DNA from: Saccharina japonica
Lineage: Eukaryota; Sar; Phaeophyceae; Laminariales; Laminariaceae
NCBI GenBank assembly: GCA_008828725.1
Contig: MEHQ01003653.1
Span: 1-64,000 of the forward strand
DNA length: 64,000 nt
Direction: 5' to 3'
Below, in pieces: positions 32,808-44,967 of the stretch (its first letter is position 1; each line of letters opens with the position of its first letter). The notes under the pieces are model-generated. The model was not told where the DNA came from. It ran no database searches and saw only the letters and a program-made list of their open reading frames with translations. Position numbers and translations under genes: made by a program.

Positions 32808-33572
32808 CACAGATTGTCCGAGTACCTTGAAGTAAAGTCCCGAGTATTGGAGATACATTACTTCAGGTACTTCGTGTACTCGGAGTATTTCGGGGTTCGA
32901 TACTCCGGATACTGCTCGCACTCGGAGTATTTCGGGTATGAGCACTCTGGATACTGCTTTACTCGGAGTATTTCGGGGTCCGATACTGCGGGTACTCCTT
33001 GTACTCCGAGTATTTGGTGCTTCAGTACTGCTCATACTCCAAGTACTCCGAGTATTCAGGCCGCTAATACTCTTATACTCTTAAGTACTCGGAGTACGAA
33101 ATATACTCGATACTCGGAGTATACTCGGAGGGTGAAGTAAGTTAGGAGCATCTCTGCATCATTTTAAAGACTAGGCCGTATTCCTGCCAGGTTCTGGGAG
33201 CATGTGACTGGCGTTTATAGCCTTTAAAACTTCACAGATGTTCCCATTACCTCGGAGTATAATTAGAGTATTTTCGAGCAAAAATACTTCATGTACTTTG
33301 TGTACTCGCAGTATTTCGGTGTCCAATACTCTCGATACTCGTAGTACTTCGAGTAATTTAGATGTTTTTACTCCGAGTGCTGCTTGTACTCGAGTATACG
33401 TACGGCTCATACTCCCAGTACTCCTAGTATTTGGGCCTTCAGTACTGCTCATACTCCAAGTACTCCGAGTATTTAGGCCACCAGTACTCTAATACTCGGA
33501 GTACTCGGAGTACGAAAATTACTCGATACTCCGAGTATACTCGGAGTAGCGAGTATACTCGGACAATCTGTG
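32808..33572. mobile_element. 0.77 kb TIR element filled with an ACTCGGAGT minisatellite
   Basis: The ends are CACAGATTGTCCGAGTA in inverted orientation. The direct repeat AAAGGTT flanks it (32801-32807 and 33573-33579; TGAAAGGTT if two shared bases are counted). The interior is packed with ACTCGGAGTA, ACTCCGAGTA and TACTCGGAGTATTTCGGG. The two halves (32818-33135 and 33240-33540) are diverged copies of one another. The core is a near palindrome, so the whole element could fold. There is no coding capacity; the frames over it simply echo the repeat. Confidence 0.85.
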
Positions 33573-33970
33573 AAAGGTTTCCGGTATATATATGACCCTA
33601 TAAATGTTTGTCAAAAACAGATGGGAATATCCCGTCCGAATCATGTTTGTTTTGGCGATTTCACCGCCCAAAGCAAAGTGGTTGAAATAGTATATTGAGA
33701 TGTGCCCACGTATTGCCTTGTCTGAGATCTGTATATAACTCCACTGTCAGAAAAAAGAGACGGCCCCCAATTAGAACTTAGAAAAGCTACGTTACTCTTT
33801 CTCAACTACCAGGTAGCTTTCAAATACGTAGCTATCTTATAGTTATCAGTGCTTTACTTCGGTATATTTCATGATATGTGTTAATGTACGTCAGACCTGT
33901 GGAACAACTCGACTTCTGAAACTTCACTTATTGTCGGAAGTTGATCTGACGGCCATCTGACATCTGGTAT
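33573..33970. other. Non-coding stretch
   Basis: Unique AT-rich sequence between the minisatellite element and the long GT microsatellite. Nothing was recognised. Confidence 0.4.
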
Positions 33971-33977
33971 GTGTACA

Positions 33978-34048
<71 letters not shown>
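33978..34048. repeat. Long (GT)n microsatellite
   Basis: About 35 uninterrupted GT dinucleotides, followed directly by a short piece of the microsatellite-linked repeat (TCTTCACATTAAACC, 34050-34085). Confidence 0.97.
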
Positions 34049-34049
<1 letters not shown>

Positions 34050-34107
34050 TCTTCACATTAAACCCGTTATTTCTACTCAACCACTTTTCTTTCTTTTCTC
34101 TTTTTTT

Positions 34108-34440
34108 CTCTTGCATGCACCTGGATTGCTAGCAGGGTAGGTCTTGCCTGTCGTATATGGCATTGCATTGTCTGCTCTGCTTACTGCACTGAGCGTAGTA
34201 TCTCTGTGTCGTAGTTTTGTGACCACAGAACTGGTACCTTTTTAGGATGATGAATCGGCACGGACACTGGGTGTAGCTGGATGTGGGAGTAGAAATGGAA
34301 GGTTTAATGTGAAGAACACACACACACACACACACACACACACATCAGTACACCCAGTGCCTGTCCTGATTCCTAATCCTAGAGAGATACAAATTATGTG
34401 GTCACAGACTGTGAAACAGAGAAAAAACAAACAAAATAAA
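34108..34440. repeat. Two head-to-head microsatellite-linked repeats
   Basis: A near full-length minus-strand copy (34108-34345) and a shorter plus-strand copy (34346-34440) meet at a (CA)n run. The plus copy is the best match to the copy at the left edge of the window. Confidence 0.82.
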
Positions 34441-34963
34441 GGCAAATGAAATGGTAAAGAAAGTGATATGCTAACGTACCGGGTACGAGAACACAACGAT
34501 ACGAGCCGAACAAAAAAATACGCACAAAAAGACTATGAAAAAAACGAATTCTGAAATGAAACATAATACAAATGACGCAAGGAGGCAGAATCGCCCCTAG
34601 AAGAAAAGCACACGTGCCCAAGAGGAACAGGTAACTGCTGCACGGGCGAGGCGACACGAAAAAGAGGAAGACACCGGCAGAGGGTGGAATCAAAGGGAGA
34701 AACAAGGCAAAAAAGCAAGAAAGAAGACACGAGAGAGGAAAAGAGAAAAAACGTTCTCAAGGCAAGCTCAAGGCGATGGTAATAACAAGCTCCCGTCTCT
34801 GCTATAAAAATCGATACAGGGACCATGTCACACCTTCTGCCATCTCCTTCCCACTCTAAACGAAAATTCTTGTCGAGAGCCGGTACTACCTCTGCGTCGC
34901 CCCCCCCAGCGAACAATGCAACACGAAACAAACAAACAAAATAAAAAAAGTAGAATTCAAGGG

Positions 34964-36200
34964 CTAGTCGAGTCGATACCTTGCCGCACGATCTACCATT
35001 TCGATTCTGCATTCACCGACAGCTGTATCAGTACGGCCGCCCCTGCCCCCCCGCCCCCCTTCCTTGTCGCCTCTTTTGGCGTTCTCAGCTGCATGCCGTA
35101 GCCAGCTCCTCTCCGCTTCGGCCCTGTGCCACCTCGCCATGAAATGGTCTGCCGCCTCGCCGACCCCCCGATACCACACCCCACTCTTCTTAGCCGTCCT
35201 CGGCCATAGTACCGTCTCTGCTCCGGACAGTAAAGGGGAGCTGTCTGTGGAGCCCTCTGTCGCTCGAAAAACCCTGAGGTCATCTGCTAGACATTGGGCC
35301 CAGTTATTTTCTGGTCGGCCAGGTCCCGGGTTCGTCCCACCGACGATCGTCCCAAACATCACCCGCCGGGTCAGCCGATTATTGGTCGTGCTCTGTAAGG
35401 CCCCCGCAAAGAGGAGGCGTCGTTTGCGGATGGTCGTCTCAACGCTCTCGCATTGTGCCTTCTTGAGGGCCTTGGCGTACGACATGAGATGTTCGGTGCG
35501 TTGTCGGCGCTGGAAACCAATAATCCGTAGGAGGAAGTTGTGGTGTGCCGTTCGGAGCTCAGCGAAGTGTTCCTGGCCAAGGGTCTACGTCACACACCCG
35601 TACAGCAGTGTCTCCATCACCTCAGCCTTTAGCATGCGCACCTTTAGAGTGAACGGGGCATCCTCCATATCGTACAGCTCCCGCTTGAATCGATTGTAGC
35701 ATGCCCATGCGAGTCGAATGCGTCGTTTGATCTCTGGCATACTGTCCGCGCTTGCGACGACAAGACCACCAAGGTACAAAAACTGCATCGTCTGTTTATA
35801 CCTTTGGCCCGCTGCTTCGATGACGAGCGGTGAGGTCCGGAGTGCCTGTTTTGGTGTCCGCAGCAGCATAGTCTCCGTTTTTTTTCGGATACGGTGAGAG
35901 CAGCTGCTTCGAAAACGGTCACAATAACGGTCATCATCTTCGCAAGCCCTTCCGCCGACTTAGACACAATGCCTGCATCGTCGGCGTACAGCATACCCCA
36001 TACTGCCCTCCGTACACGTGCTAGTGTGTCCTCCCTCAACAATATGTGCAAAATATTCTCCCTGGTACATATATATGTAGTCGGTCTAGTACCTTGCCAC
36101 CCTGTTTGCCGTCTCCTTGCTGCTTTCGTCAGCCGCGGTTTCCCTACGAACCGCCCCCCTCCGCTCGTCTGATTTCCCTTGGTCGCCACCCATACCACGC
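34964..36200 (-). pseudogene. Non-LTR (LINE) reverse transcriptase relic, 3' part
   Basis: On the minus strand the catalytic box GMLYADDAGIVSKS is at about 35960-36000, followed by LTVSEKK. A frameshift occurs near 35880 in a T run. The next frame has LRTPKQALRTSPLVIEAAGQ, FLYLGGLV, and RIRLAWACYNRFKRELYD. The frame then meets a TAG at 35585-35587 where the family has Trp (VT*TLGQEHF), and continues in phase through HHNFLLRIIGFQ, ESVETTIRKRRLLFAGAL, GRPENNWAQCLADDLRVF to a stop at 34964. The fingers half of the domain and any endonuclease are missing, as in 5'-truncated LINE insertions. Confidence 0.88.
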
Positions 36201-36660
36201 ATTCGTAGCGCTTCCTACTCAATTTCGTTTCGTCTTCGTGCCACACACAAAAGACAAGGCAAGAGAGGAGGAAATAACAAAAACAGAATGTTGCAAAAAT
36301 ACAGAATCATGGAAAAGCCGTACCTAAAAAACTTATGTTTTTTCAAAGTCCACGCGTTAGTTTGGTCGTAGTGTGACTCACAACCTTGCCAAGTTTCCTT
36401 TTCCAACTCTCAAAAAGCAAAGCGCAACGTTGCGAAGTTGCAAAGCTATGGCTGTCGCTGGAACCAGCCCGGATGATATTCTGGTACCTGATACCTGGTA
36501 AATAAGTGTCTGTCTTGTCTCTCCCAATTCCGTTTTGTTCGGGGTATCTCGCTTCCTTTCCGTCGTGGGTCTCTGTTTTGCTGTTTTGTTTGTTTATTAT
36601 CCGAGTTTTCGATTATGACCATTTATATATTTTTTTGATTATATTGCACACCAGGTATCT
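36200..36660. other. Non-coding stretch
   Basis: AT-rich sequence with no recognised gene, upstream of the truncated reverse transcriptase relic. Confidence 0.35.
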
Positions 36661-36664
36661 AGCA

Positions 36665-37880
36665 GGGAATTAATAAGCTGCTGCGCTGTTGCGCGGGCAC
36701 AACATTATTAATTGGGTCGAACAATTGTTTTGCGCCACAGTCGCCGCGAGGCTGGCTGCGCGCAGTGCAACACGTGATTTTGTGGAGGGATATGTTTCGC
36801 TGCAGGCATAATATTTTGCTTGGCGTTTTCTTTTCTCCGGGGTCGAGATTTTGTTTCAAGTTATGTTTTTGATGATTCGGCGTAGGCGATTCTTATTGTT
36901 TAAAGCATATTTTGTCCAATTGGTCGTATGGCGAAGGACGTGCCGAAATAATATGACGGATTTGAAGCAGGAACGTTCGTGAGCTTGGAAGCAAGCTTCT
37001 CTTCGATAGAGGAGATAGGTGACCTCTTGTTTAGATTGTTATTAATAGCCAGAAGGTAGATGGAAACAGAAAAATAAGAAGATGAGAAATAGAAGGTGGA
37101 GAGTGAGAGAGAGAGAGGGGATGCGAATGCCTGCTAGCTCAGGCTCTCGGGCTCTCGTCTCTAATGGCCCGCTAGTCGGGTGATTACGATAATTCTCCCT
37201 CTAACAGCCCTTTAATCGGATAGCTACAGTAGCCCAGGTAACTTTCCCATGACGGTAAGCTGTTCCCGAGTGGTCGTCTTATCATACCCGAGGGGTGTTA
37301 CCAATCATACCTAAGGGGTACTATCATTCCTGCGTTACTCCAAGCGCTAACCCTACGAGTTCTCTCGTCTTTAGGAATATTTTAATACTCAGAACGTTCC
37401 TATGGGCTTACAAAGTCTCGGTGCTACTGGCTATCTGATCTGCCAAGGAAACTTCCGCTTACGAGAATAATATTAGCGCCACTAGGCTTTTCACATTAAT
37501 AAATATATCTCATCCATTCTATAGCCCTAAGGCACCACATCACACGTAGTTGAACATCCTTTAGGCCCCTTTTCCTATTCGCCATAGCCGAAACACAATA
37601 CTAGGCACCTGTTGTTGGTATTCGCCGTAGGCATTTATTTTTTCAAGGCACCTTTTTCTACTTGCCGAAGCCGAGAATGCATTAAAAAGCTGTTTACTTG
37701 GTTTTCAGGCGAATATTTAATAGTATATTCCCCCATATATCGCGCCTTCGAGGGGGGCTCCATGAGACTTGAGCGCCTGCGGCGCGCACCTAGTTCCGCA
37801 GGCGTGGTGCGCTGCGTGCAACACGAGGTGCGTCGCATGTTGCGCTGCGCGCCACAGACGCCGAGCCACTAAGTAATATC
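36665..37880 (-). repeat. Right, inverted copy of the repeat at 31880-32260, interrupted
   Basis: Two blocks match the left copy in inverse orientation: 36665-36960 (CTGTTGCGCGGGCACAACAT, GTCGCCGCGAGG, GGCGATTCTTATTG) and 37555-37700 (TAGGCCCCTTTTCCTATTCG, GGCACCTTTTTC). Between them, about 37000-37545 is unrelated and may be a later insertion. The right end (37760-37870) is GC-rich with GCGCGC-type palindromes. Confidence 0.65.
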
Positions 37881-40185
37881 CTGTTATCCACTATTCATAG
37901 TGTTGAACATTGGTGTTGAATTGCGGTGAACGATTGCAATACGGGAAATCCCGACATTGGATTGGTGGTTTCGACCGCTAATATTCCAATCCAGTTTTAG
38001 ATCGGTCAATTACATTGCATCTCCATTTGTTCTACCCCGCCCAAATAACTACCACCACATCAATGGAAACTTTTCCTTCGAAGAGCTCGCTTTTTTTGTA
38101 GGACGATAACAAGACCGTCGACAGCGGTAAGGTCTTCCTTAAATATTGCCAGATATTAGCATATATCAGCCTACTATGTCCACGATTGATTTCCAAATAC
38201 ATCATGAATAGTATATCCACACATATAAAACAAATATACAGAGCGGCGCTTTAAACGAGTATAGAGTTAAATTTGTCTACATGAAGGTCGAGATTGAGAT
38301 CGATATTGAGATTGACATTTTTGGGGCGATTCTTTCAACGCAAGCTACGGTAGAGGTTCGCCATGGTTTGTTTAAGGGGGTGGTCACTTTAGGACCTCTA
38401 TTCCTCACGAAAATACTAACTTTGAAGGGAAACAAAATCACGAACTGACGAACACGCCTCCTATGGCTTCATAATTTAATATAAATGTCAACACAAGAAT
38501 TTAACTCCGAAGATTTGATAGGGTTCAGGAGCCTCGTCATTTCAAACAAGTTTCAGCAAAAACGTGGACTTCTACAGGCAGAAGCACGCGTCTGCTAACT
38601 ATTTGATCGGTTTTCGTTTCCGGAGGCACAATCCCCATCATTAATGGAATATATATATCTTTTTACAGGTTTCTTGAGTTCACTTTCTTTCGTTTTGCTA
38701 CCTTTGAAGGCTACGTACCAAATACATATATATGATATATCATGTAGAAACAGGTTTTGGAGTTTGGAAAGTTTTGTTTGGAAGGTTGCATCGCGAAAGT
38801 TATTACCTTTTTAATCATGCAAAAAAGGTCTTCGGACATTTGGATGCGGTTACATAGTTTTAGGTGACTAAACAATTGAAGTCACATGATAGAGTAAATG
38901 AAGTGGCCACTGGTATTAGGCAGGAAACCTATCGGTGATCTTATCGCCTTATATAGGTCCGACTGCTGTAGTCACGAGTACGATCAACCACAAACTCATC
39001 AAGTTTTTAATATGAAATTAACAACCAACATCAAAGTATAACACCACGCGATTAAACATAACCATAACAACAAATACATCAAGATCCTCTGTTCTCTCTA
39101 CTTTCGTGTACGGCGTTTTATGACAATTTCGTGAGTTCACTTGTTATGGTGTCGTACTATGGTTCGTTCTGATTTATCTCGGCCAAAGACGCCTGATTTT
39201 GAACACCCCGTACTGCTTCACGTGCTCTTCCTGAAGACTTTGTGGTATCGTTGCGCCATGTTTGTTTTGTGTCATTTCAGGAATCCTATCACATTTCTTG
39301 TTTGCAAATGTGATTGCTTGTTGCTTTTTCTGGCCCGGTGCGTTGTCAAGTAGTTTGGTCCCCCTTTGTTCGTATTTTGGTGTTAGCTGTGTCTGTTATA
39401 GAGAAGAGATAAGGTGGAATCATAACTTTCACAGAGTGCGACATCCATTTGTCGACCCGGATGCCAAACATTTAGAATGCCCCGCTTCCAGAAACCGACT
39501 TTATGAAGAGGCAATTTCCTCGCGAACCGCTACCCATCTGTGCAGATGGTTATATAAGTAGCGAATATCGCCTGATAGTGAAACATATTAGGGTAACTGT
39601 TTTCGCAAACCTGGTTGGCTATGAGAGATATTGTGAGCGGCTCATTCAATCTAAAGGCTCCCCAAGACACAGCATCCCGAGCCGCCTGAAGCAATCTAAA
39701 ATGCTTCCAAGGACAACATCCAGCACCGCAGCACTGATCACTGGCATAGGAGTGTTGGAGGTGTCTCTATTAGGAGTAGGAACGGTGCTCCGTCTCGAAA
39801 GGGATGCGTGGTCAATGGTCAAATGGCTAAGGCAAGCAACAAATGAGTACGCCCACCTCAACTAGGAACTCTACCGCTAACCGTAACCCTGGTTAGAAGC
39901 CGACTTGCGGGTTGTGTTCATGGTTGGTGTTTGCTTCGCATTTGTTTATACTGCAGGTCACGTTCAAGTTACGAAGCACGGGTCGTGTTTGCACTGCCAT
40001 ACTTGGGCAAGATCCCGAGTACAGGCCTAGATCTCAAACGCCGTCGCTTCTCGGTGTTCATTCTATACTTTCACTATTGTTTCTTTAAACTCACTTCGCG
40101 ACTGCCATCGTCGTCGCATCTGTCTCTGATTGTTTAACGGTTGGCGTTGGTTCGTAAATGTTGTCGATGCATACCTATTGCTCAG
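37881..40185. other. Non-coding stretch before the first propeller exon found
   Basis: Unique AT-rich DNA with a few phrases such as GAGATCGATATTGAGATTGA (38290). I searched for sequence like the propeller repeat and splice-bounded frames and saw none, so the 5' end of the propeller gene is not located. Confidence 0.4.
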
Positions 40186-40295
40186 AATGGGACTGGAAAT
40201 TTCGATGTCTTCAATGCGGTTGCGATGGGGTCGGACGGGTCATCTCTTTTGGCAGGTGAGCTTAAAGGTGGTTTCGACCGTGGTATTGGCTGGAA
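40186..40295 (+). CDS. SBBP-like beta-propeller gene, exon 0 (first half of a repeat)
   Basis: After the acceptor TATTGCTCAG the frame reads NGTGNFDVFNAVAMGSDG and SSLLAGELKG, matching the first half of the repeat seen in the exons at 56324 and 59260 (D-G-T...A-DDGSVV-AG). Two donors are possible: TGGAA|GTGAGT at 40295 (phase 2) or GGCAG|GTGAGC at 40255 (phase 1). Each pairs in frame with a different acceptor of the next exon (47199 or 47183). The intron would be about 6.9 kb, so an intervening exon could have been missed. Confidence 0.62.
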
Positions 40296-42273
40296 GTGAG
40301 TTTGGGTGTCACCCGACTGCCTGTGAACACGGAACGACGCCGCCATTTTCTCAGAGGGTAGGCGTAGAGTGCATCCCACCACACTCAATCTCGACTTTGT
40401 GTTGTGGTAGAACAGGCGTACCGCTAACTTGTTGACCAGTTTGATCCATTTACCCTGTAAGAGTCCAATCAAAAACACAGTGAGGCTCGAATCTCTAGCC
40501 CCAAATGTGGTTGACATTATGTTTGTGTCAGTTTTGCTGTTGAGGAGCATAAACGTGCACCCCTTCAAGCCAATCTAAAGCAGCATGGCGACCATGCGGA
40601 CCTATATCGTTCGTATACAGTAGTCCCGCGAGTTTAAGTGAACATGAACTGAACCTAACGCCTACGTTTAATGGGACGTACGTACAATGGCGTTGGGAGG
40701 TAATGAGTCGTCATCAAGGGGAATCATACCGCCCAGAGTTCCAATGAACAGGGACTCCACTACCCGGGGGTTCAGCACATATGTCATGCGGAAATACCGC
40801 GGAGGTTTGCCCGCAAACCTGGATGTATGAAGGCTACGTCTGCCGGAGGTACCCCCGCTTGCCCCACCTGCCTCAAAATTGTTTATGACAGACTGGCATC
40901 ATCCCCACAGTCCATGCAGAGCAAAAACACTCTCCCCATTTAATGCAGGGCCCTTTTGTGAGAATGGCGACGCCGTCGCACAGGAGATTGCACGAAGACG
41001 GCCTCCTCTGGCTACGAGTGGTTGTGGTATGCCTCCGAAATTGTACAAAGTGTCTGGTTTGCTCCTTTTCGACTGTCAATTCCGTCTTTTCGGGCCAAAC
41101 GATGTTTCGCATTGACTACGTTCGGTGACTTTAATGCTCCGCTGTTAACCTGTTTACGTCAAACTAACTGATTAAAGTCCATATTAGCTTGTCATCCAGA
41201 CTGGTTCGAAACAAAATTACAGGGGAATCCCGAAGCTATCCAAATGTTCTAACGAGTGCCTTTTTTGCGGTGTGGTGCAGGTAGGTATGGTTTGACCGAA
41301 CCACACCGCAACGAATGCTTTTGTCTTTTTACCCAGTTCCCGCCGCATGGCACCGCACCAATAGACTTTACACAAACCAAACACGTATCAGACCGTGCGA
41401 TTCTAACAAGATACATCTACGCAGAAGCCTAGCTTTGTCCTTGGTTCTTGAATACAACCTAGCGTTCGGGTGCGATGCGGTTTACACCGATGTTTACCCC
41501 ATCGCACCGTACGGGTTTTCAATACCGCCTCATACCCCACCACGGAACAGTTGTTTACTCTCAAACTCGATACCACAACGGACGGTACGATCGCGACCAC
41601 ATGCAAACCGCAACGACGTTCCGTTTACTCCATGAAAATCGTTCACACGTAAGGTCATAAGTAGGAGGGTAAGCGACGGAAATAAAAACGAGTAATGTAC
41701 TAAGTTTGTATGAACGCGTGGGTATATTCCCGTCCCAGGTTCTGTAAAGTGGGGGCCACGGAGTGTTAACCCCAAAGACGTCATCGACGAAGACGGACAG
41801 AACGTGCGAGTGCGAGGGTTATGCGTGTTGAGTTGGAGTAAGGTCAGGCGACACTCGAGAACCTCGTGGGAAACATATCTGTTTTTCACCCCCAGGGTTA
41901 TGGAAAAAAAGTGGGGGTGTACTCCCGGTTGGCAATGTTGTGTAGGACATCGTTGCTAATAATACGGTCAATACACACTCATGCATAATCGCCGTAGAAG
42001 GTCAAGGTTGCTCGAGGATAATGTCACGATACTCTGGTAGGGTTTGCTTAGAAGATGTTCCTCGCTGTGGGCCGACCATATAGAGTGACGCCAACGTTTG
42101 GCGATTATGAGATATCACAAGAGCCTATTACACAGCAACAGCAACTGACCATATTCTTTCGAGGATGCGGCGGGTTTACACATTACGGTGATCCATTGTT
42201 AACAGGAGTAAAAACCTGTCCATGCATATTCAGGCGCACCTCCGGCAATACTCGTTCTAAACCCGTGACCAAT
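40296..42273. other. Intron-like stretch
   Basis: It contains a 12-bp inverted pair TTGCGGTGTGGT / ACCACACCGCAA at about 41268-41312 and scattered ACCGCACC/GGTGCGGT words related to the minisatellite at 4.5-6.2 kb. No exon was recognised. Confidence 0.4.
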
Positions 42274-42905
42274 AGCTTGAATTGATCGCACAATCCTCAT
42301 GATCACGATGCAAAAATAAAATCATGAAAATAATACTTCGTGGTCGAGTTATGGAGAAATATATGAGAATTTTCCGGTGAAATGATAATTTTCCGGTGAA
42401 ATATGTTTCTGGTAGGTTGAAACTTGGTGGCAAACCAGGCTACAACTTCGTCAATTGGGGTTCAAACGTTGTAATGTAAATGTTTAATTTACCGCACGGC
42501 CCATGCGGTCACGATAAAAAAATAAAAATAAGCTTATCACCATTTCCCGTAGAGTTATGGAGAAAGGTATCAGAAATTTCCGGTGAAAAGTTTCCAACAA
42601 ACTTTGCTGTGGATATGTGTCGAATACGGCAAGGACAAACCAGGCCCCAACTCTGGTACTTATTGGTCGAAAACGATAAATGATACCTTGGATTGATCGC
42701 ATGGTCCATGTGATCACGATGCAGAAACAATAACAAGAAAATAACAATGTGGTCAAGATGTGGTGTTGAGTTACGCATAAAAACGTATACGAACATTCCG
42801 ATAAAATTATTGGAGCAATTTTGGGTTACGTTTCGTACCCAAACCAGGCCAAAAACGGTGAATGGCAGCTTGGATATATTGCCAAACGGTCCATGTAGTC
42901 ACAAC
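42274..42905. repeat. Satellite-like tandem array, about 200-bp unit
   Basis: Three full units and part of a fourth start near 42274, 42480, 42684 and 42867. Each has a GATTGATCGCA..GGTCCATG..TCACGAT block, then GAGTTATGGAGAAA or a variant, and TTCCGGTGAAA. Divergence is high, so the array is old. Confidence 0.75.
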
Positions 42906-44297
42906 GTCGGCGCGCTCGCTCTTTCTTCAGCCCGGGAAGGCTTGCGTGCAGTAATAGACGAAATAACTGACCCGTGGATAGCAAAACCTGGTGGAGGTTC
43001 TGCTGTCTTTGGTCGGGCGTAGTTCGAAGGCTTGCTGCTGTTCAACCAGCGATATTCACTGCTTTTCAGGTAATGGTTCACGTAGAGAGCGGTAACAAGC
43101 TCTAAGGCATTGGTCGTCGTCACGGGGCACTTACAGGCTCAACAGCAGTACCTATCCTGTGTCTTTGCCAGCACCCTCAGCTGCGTGAACCAGGGGTGCA
43201 CGTCTTTGAGTGCGCGTAGCTCGACGCTATCAACGAGGATCCAAAAACTGAAAAGACAGCCCATCGCACCGCATTCCACGGAGTTCATAAATATTTAGTT
43301 TGCCGTGCGTTTTCGGGATCTGGGAACCCTGGGACATTTTCCAGTCAGTTTTTAGTATGATTGCCCATTTTCATTCCGCTCCCCTGCACGCTGGGTCACG
43401 TGTTCGAGCTTGAGACAACAACCGATTGAAAGATATAGGCTTCACCTTTCGATCAAACTCCCCAAAGCCACCATCAGACCCGTGTGTGTTTCTGTAATAT
43501 GTTAAACCTGCGATGAAAAGTTATTGGATGGGCAAAACAACTACAAAAAACAAAAACAAATGTTTTGTTTTTTTCGTTTAGGTATAGATTTCATGCTGTT
43601 AACAATGTACCACCATCAACTATTTCTAACTTGAGTAAATCCGTAGTTTTCCTGAAAGAAATGAACTTTTTATCACCACGGGCCGTAAGAAGACAGGGCG
43701 GCACAACAATTACAATATAAGACTGCCGGGGAAACGTTTTTTCCTAAGCCGTTTATACTAAAGTGGTCGTGGCATGTTGCACCTTGTCTCAAACGAGAAA
43801 GATAGACAGGTCAAGCGTTCAGTGGTCGTTTCGGAGAGGGTTGTGGGTTTCCAGCGGAGCAAATACGTTTTTGTTTCTGCGTGATACCGAATTCTACTAA
43901 GAGCCAAATCACACGGATTGGTGCCGTGTCATTCTACGTATACTGATGTGCTACTTGTCATGGTCTAGGAGGAGCTAGATATGTCTCTGTGACTGAACCG
44001 AACCTGACACGGCAGAAGGCCTTGGATCAGGCAACATGAGCTGCATCTCCACCTGCTGATGATGATGTAGCGTTCCCTACGCGTTATGTAGTACAATATG
44101 CGTTTTGGCGGGCAACATTCCGCGCCAAGTGGCCATTGCTCAACCCCCCCCTGAGGATTGAAAGCTCTGACCGGAGTTCATACCAAAGCGATGCCGCGAA
44201 TCTTTAATCCTCCTCAGCTGAGCAGTTCTAGGCCGCAGCATACCCGGCAGGAGGGTGGGCGTAGCTCCTTTATCGTGTCAAAGGCAGTTGACCGCTA
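42906..44297. other. Intron-like stretch
   Basis: Unique sequence; no exon, RNA gene or repeat recognised. Confidence 0.35.
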
Positions 44298-44632
44298 GTA
44301 TGTTTTGTTCGGTTTTGTTCATCCCTTTTATTATACGAAGTATGCGCCCTTCTGTTCTCTCTCCCGTTTTAGTCGAAACTTAGATCCGGGGTCACTAAGT
44401 AGACTCTTCTCCTCCCTCCCCACTACGGTACAGGCCTTGCACTTTTATCGCAAGAATATTTCACCACTTTCTTCCCTCATGGACTGTTGTCGAATGGTGT
44501 CTACGTACGCCATAATAGGCGCTCGCGACAGTTTTGATGTGATTTAACAATCGAAATGTCAACAGGAAGAATCCAACCCTCGACCTCAAACTAAACGGGC
44601 ACTGTAGCTAGCTGCTAGACCACCGGGGCGAC
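44298..44632 (-). mobile_element. tRNA-derived SINE, copy b
   Basis: On the minus strand the head begins TGTCGCCCCGGTGGTCTAGC (A-box-like) with a degenerate B box, GGTTGGATTC. The body GAGGGAAGAAAGTGGTGAAA and GACCCCGGATCTAAG matches copy a. The tail is AT-rich. Confidence 0.82.
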
Positions 44633-44649
44633 AGACTATATGTATATAT

Positions 44650-44967
44650 TTTTCTATCAAAATTATTATACTCGCCCTTCTTTCCTTTCGCCCTCTTTAG
44701 TCGTAACTCAAATCCGAAGTCACTAAGTGGGCACTTGTCCCCCCTCCCCACTACTGTACATGCCTTGCATTTTATGGCGAAAATATTTCAGCACTTTCTT
44801 CTCCCGTCGACTTGCGTCGGATTCGGCCTGCCCACGCCACGAAGGCGCTCTCAGCACTTTGTTCCACTTTTTTTATATATGGTCACAATCTCACCACGGT
44901 GGGCTTGAACTTCGGTATCAACGCTAGTAGCCTTCGAAGCTGACCACTAGTCTACCGGGGCGACCGG
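44650..44967 (-). mobile_element. tRNA-derived SINE, copy c
   Basis: It lies in tandem with copy b and in the same orientation. The head is CGCCCCGGTAGACTAGTGGT with B-box-like GTTCAAGCCC. The body has AAGAAAGTGCTGAAATATTT and TTTGAGTTACGACTA. It is as diverged from copy b as from copy a, so it is an independent insertion. Confidence 0.82.

Noticed and set aside
32691..33492. Frames with NTRSTRSTRS-type repeats over the ACTCGGAGT element
   Set aside because: These are translations of the minisatellite in arbitrary frames.
4303..34341. Recurrent peptide HIKPSFLPVDIQ...CPCRFFILKR in frames near 4303, 5038, 12498 and 34129
   Set aside because: The frames belong to copies of the microsatellite-linked repeat. 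They start in (GT)n, and differences among copies are not biased towards silent changes.
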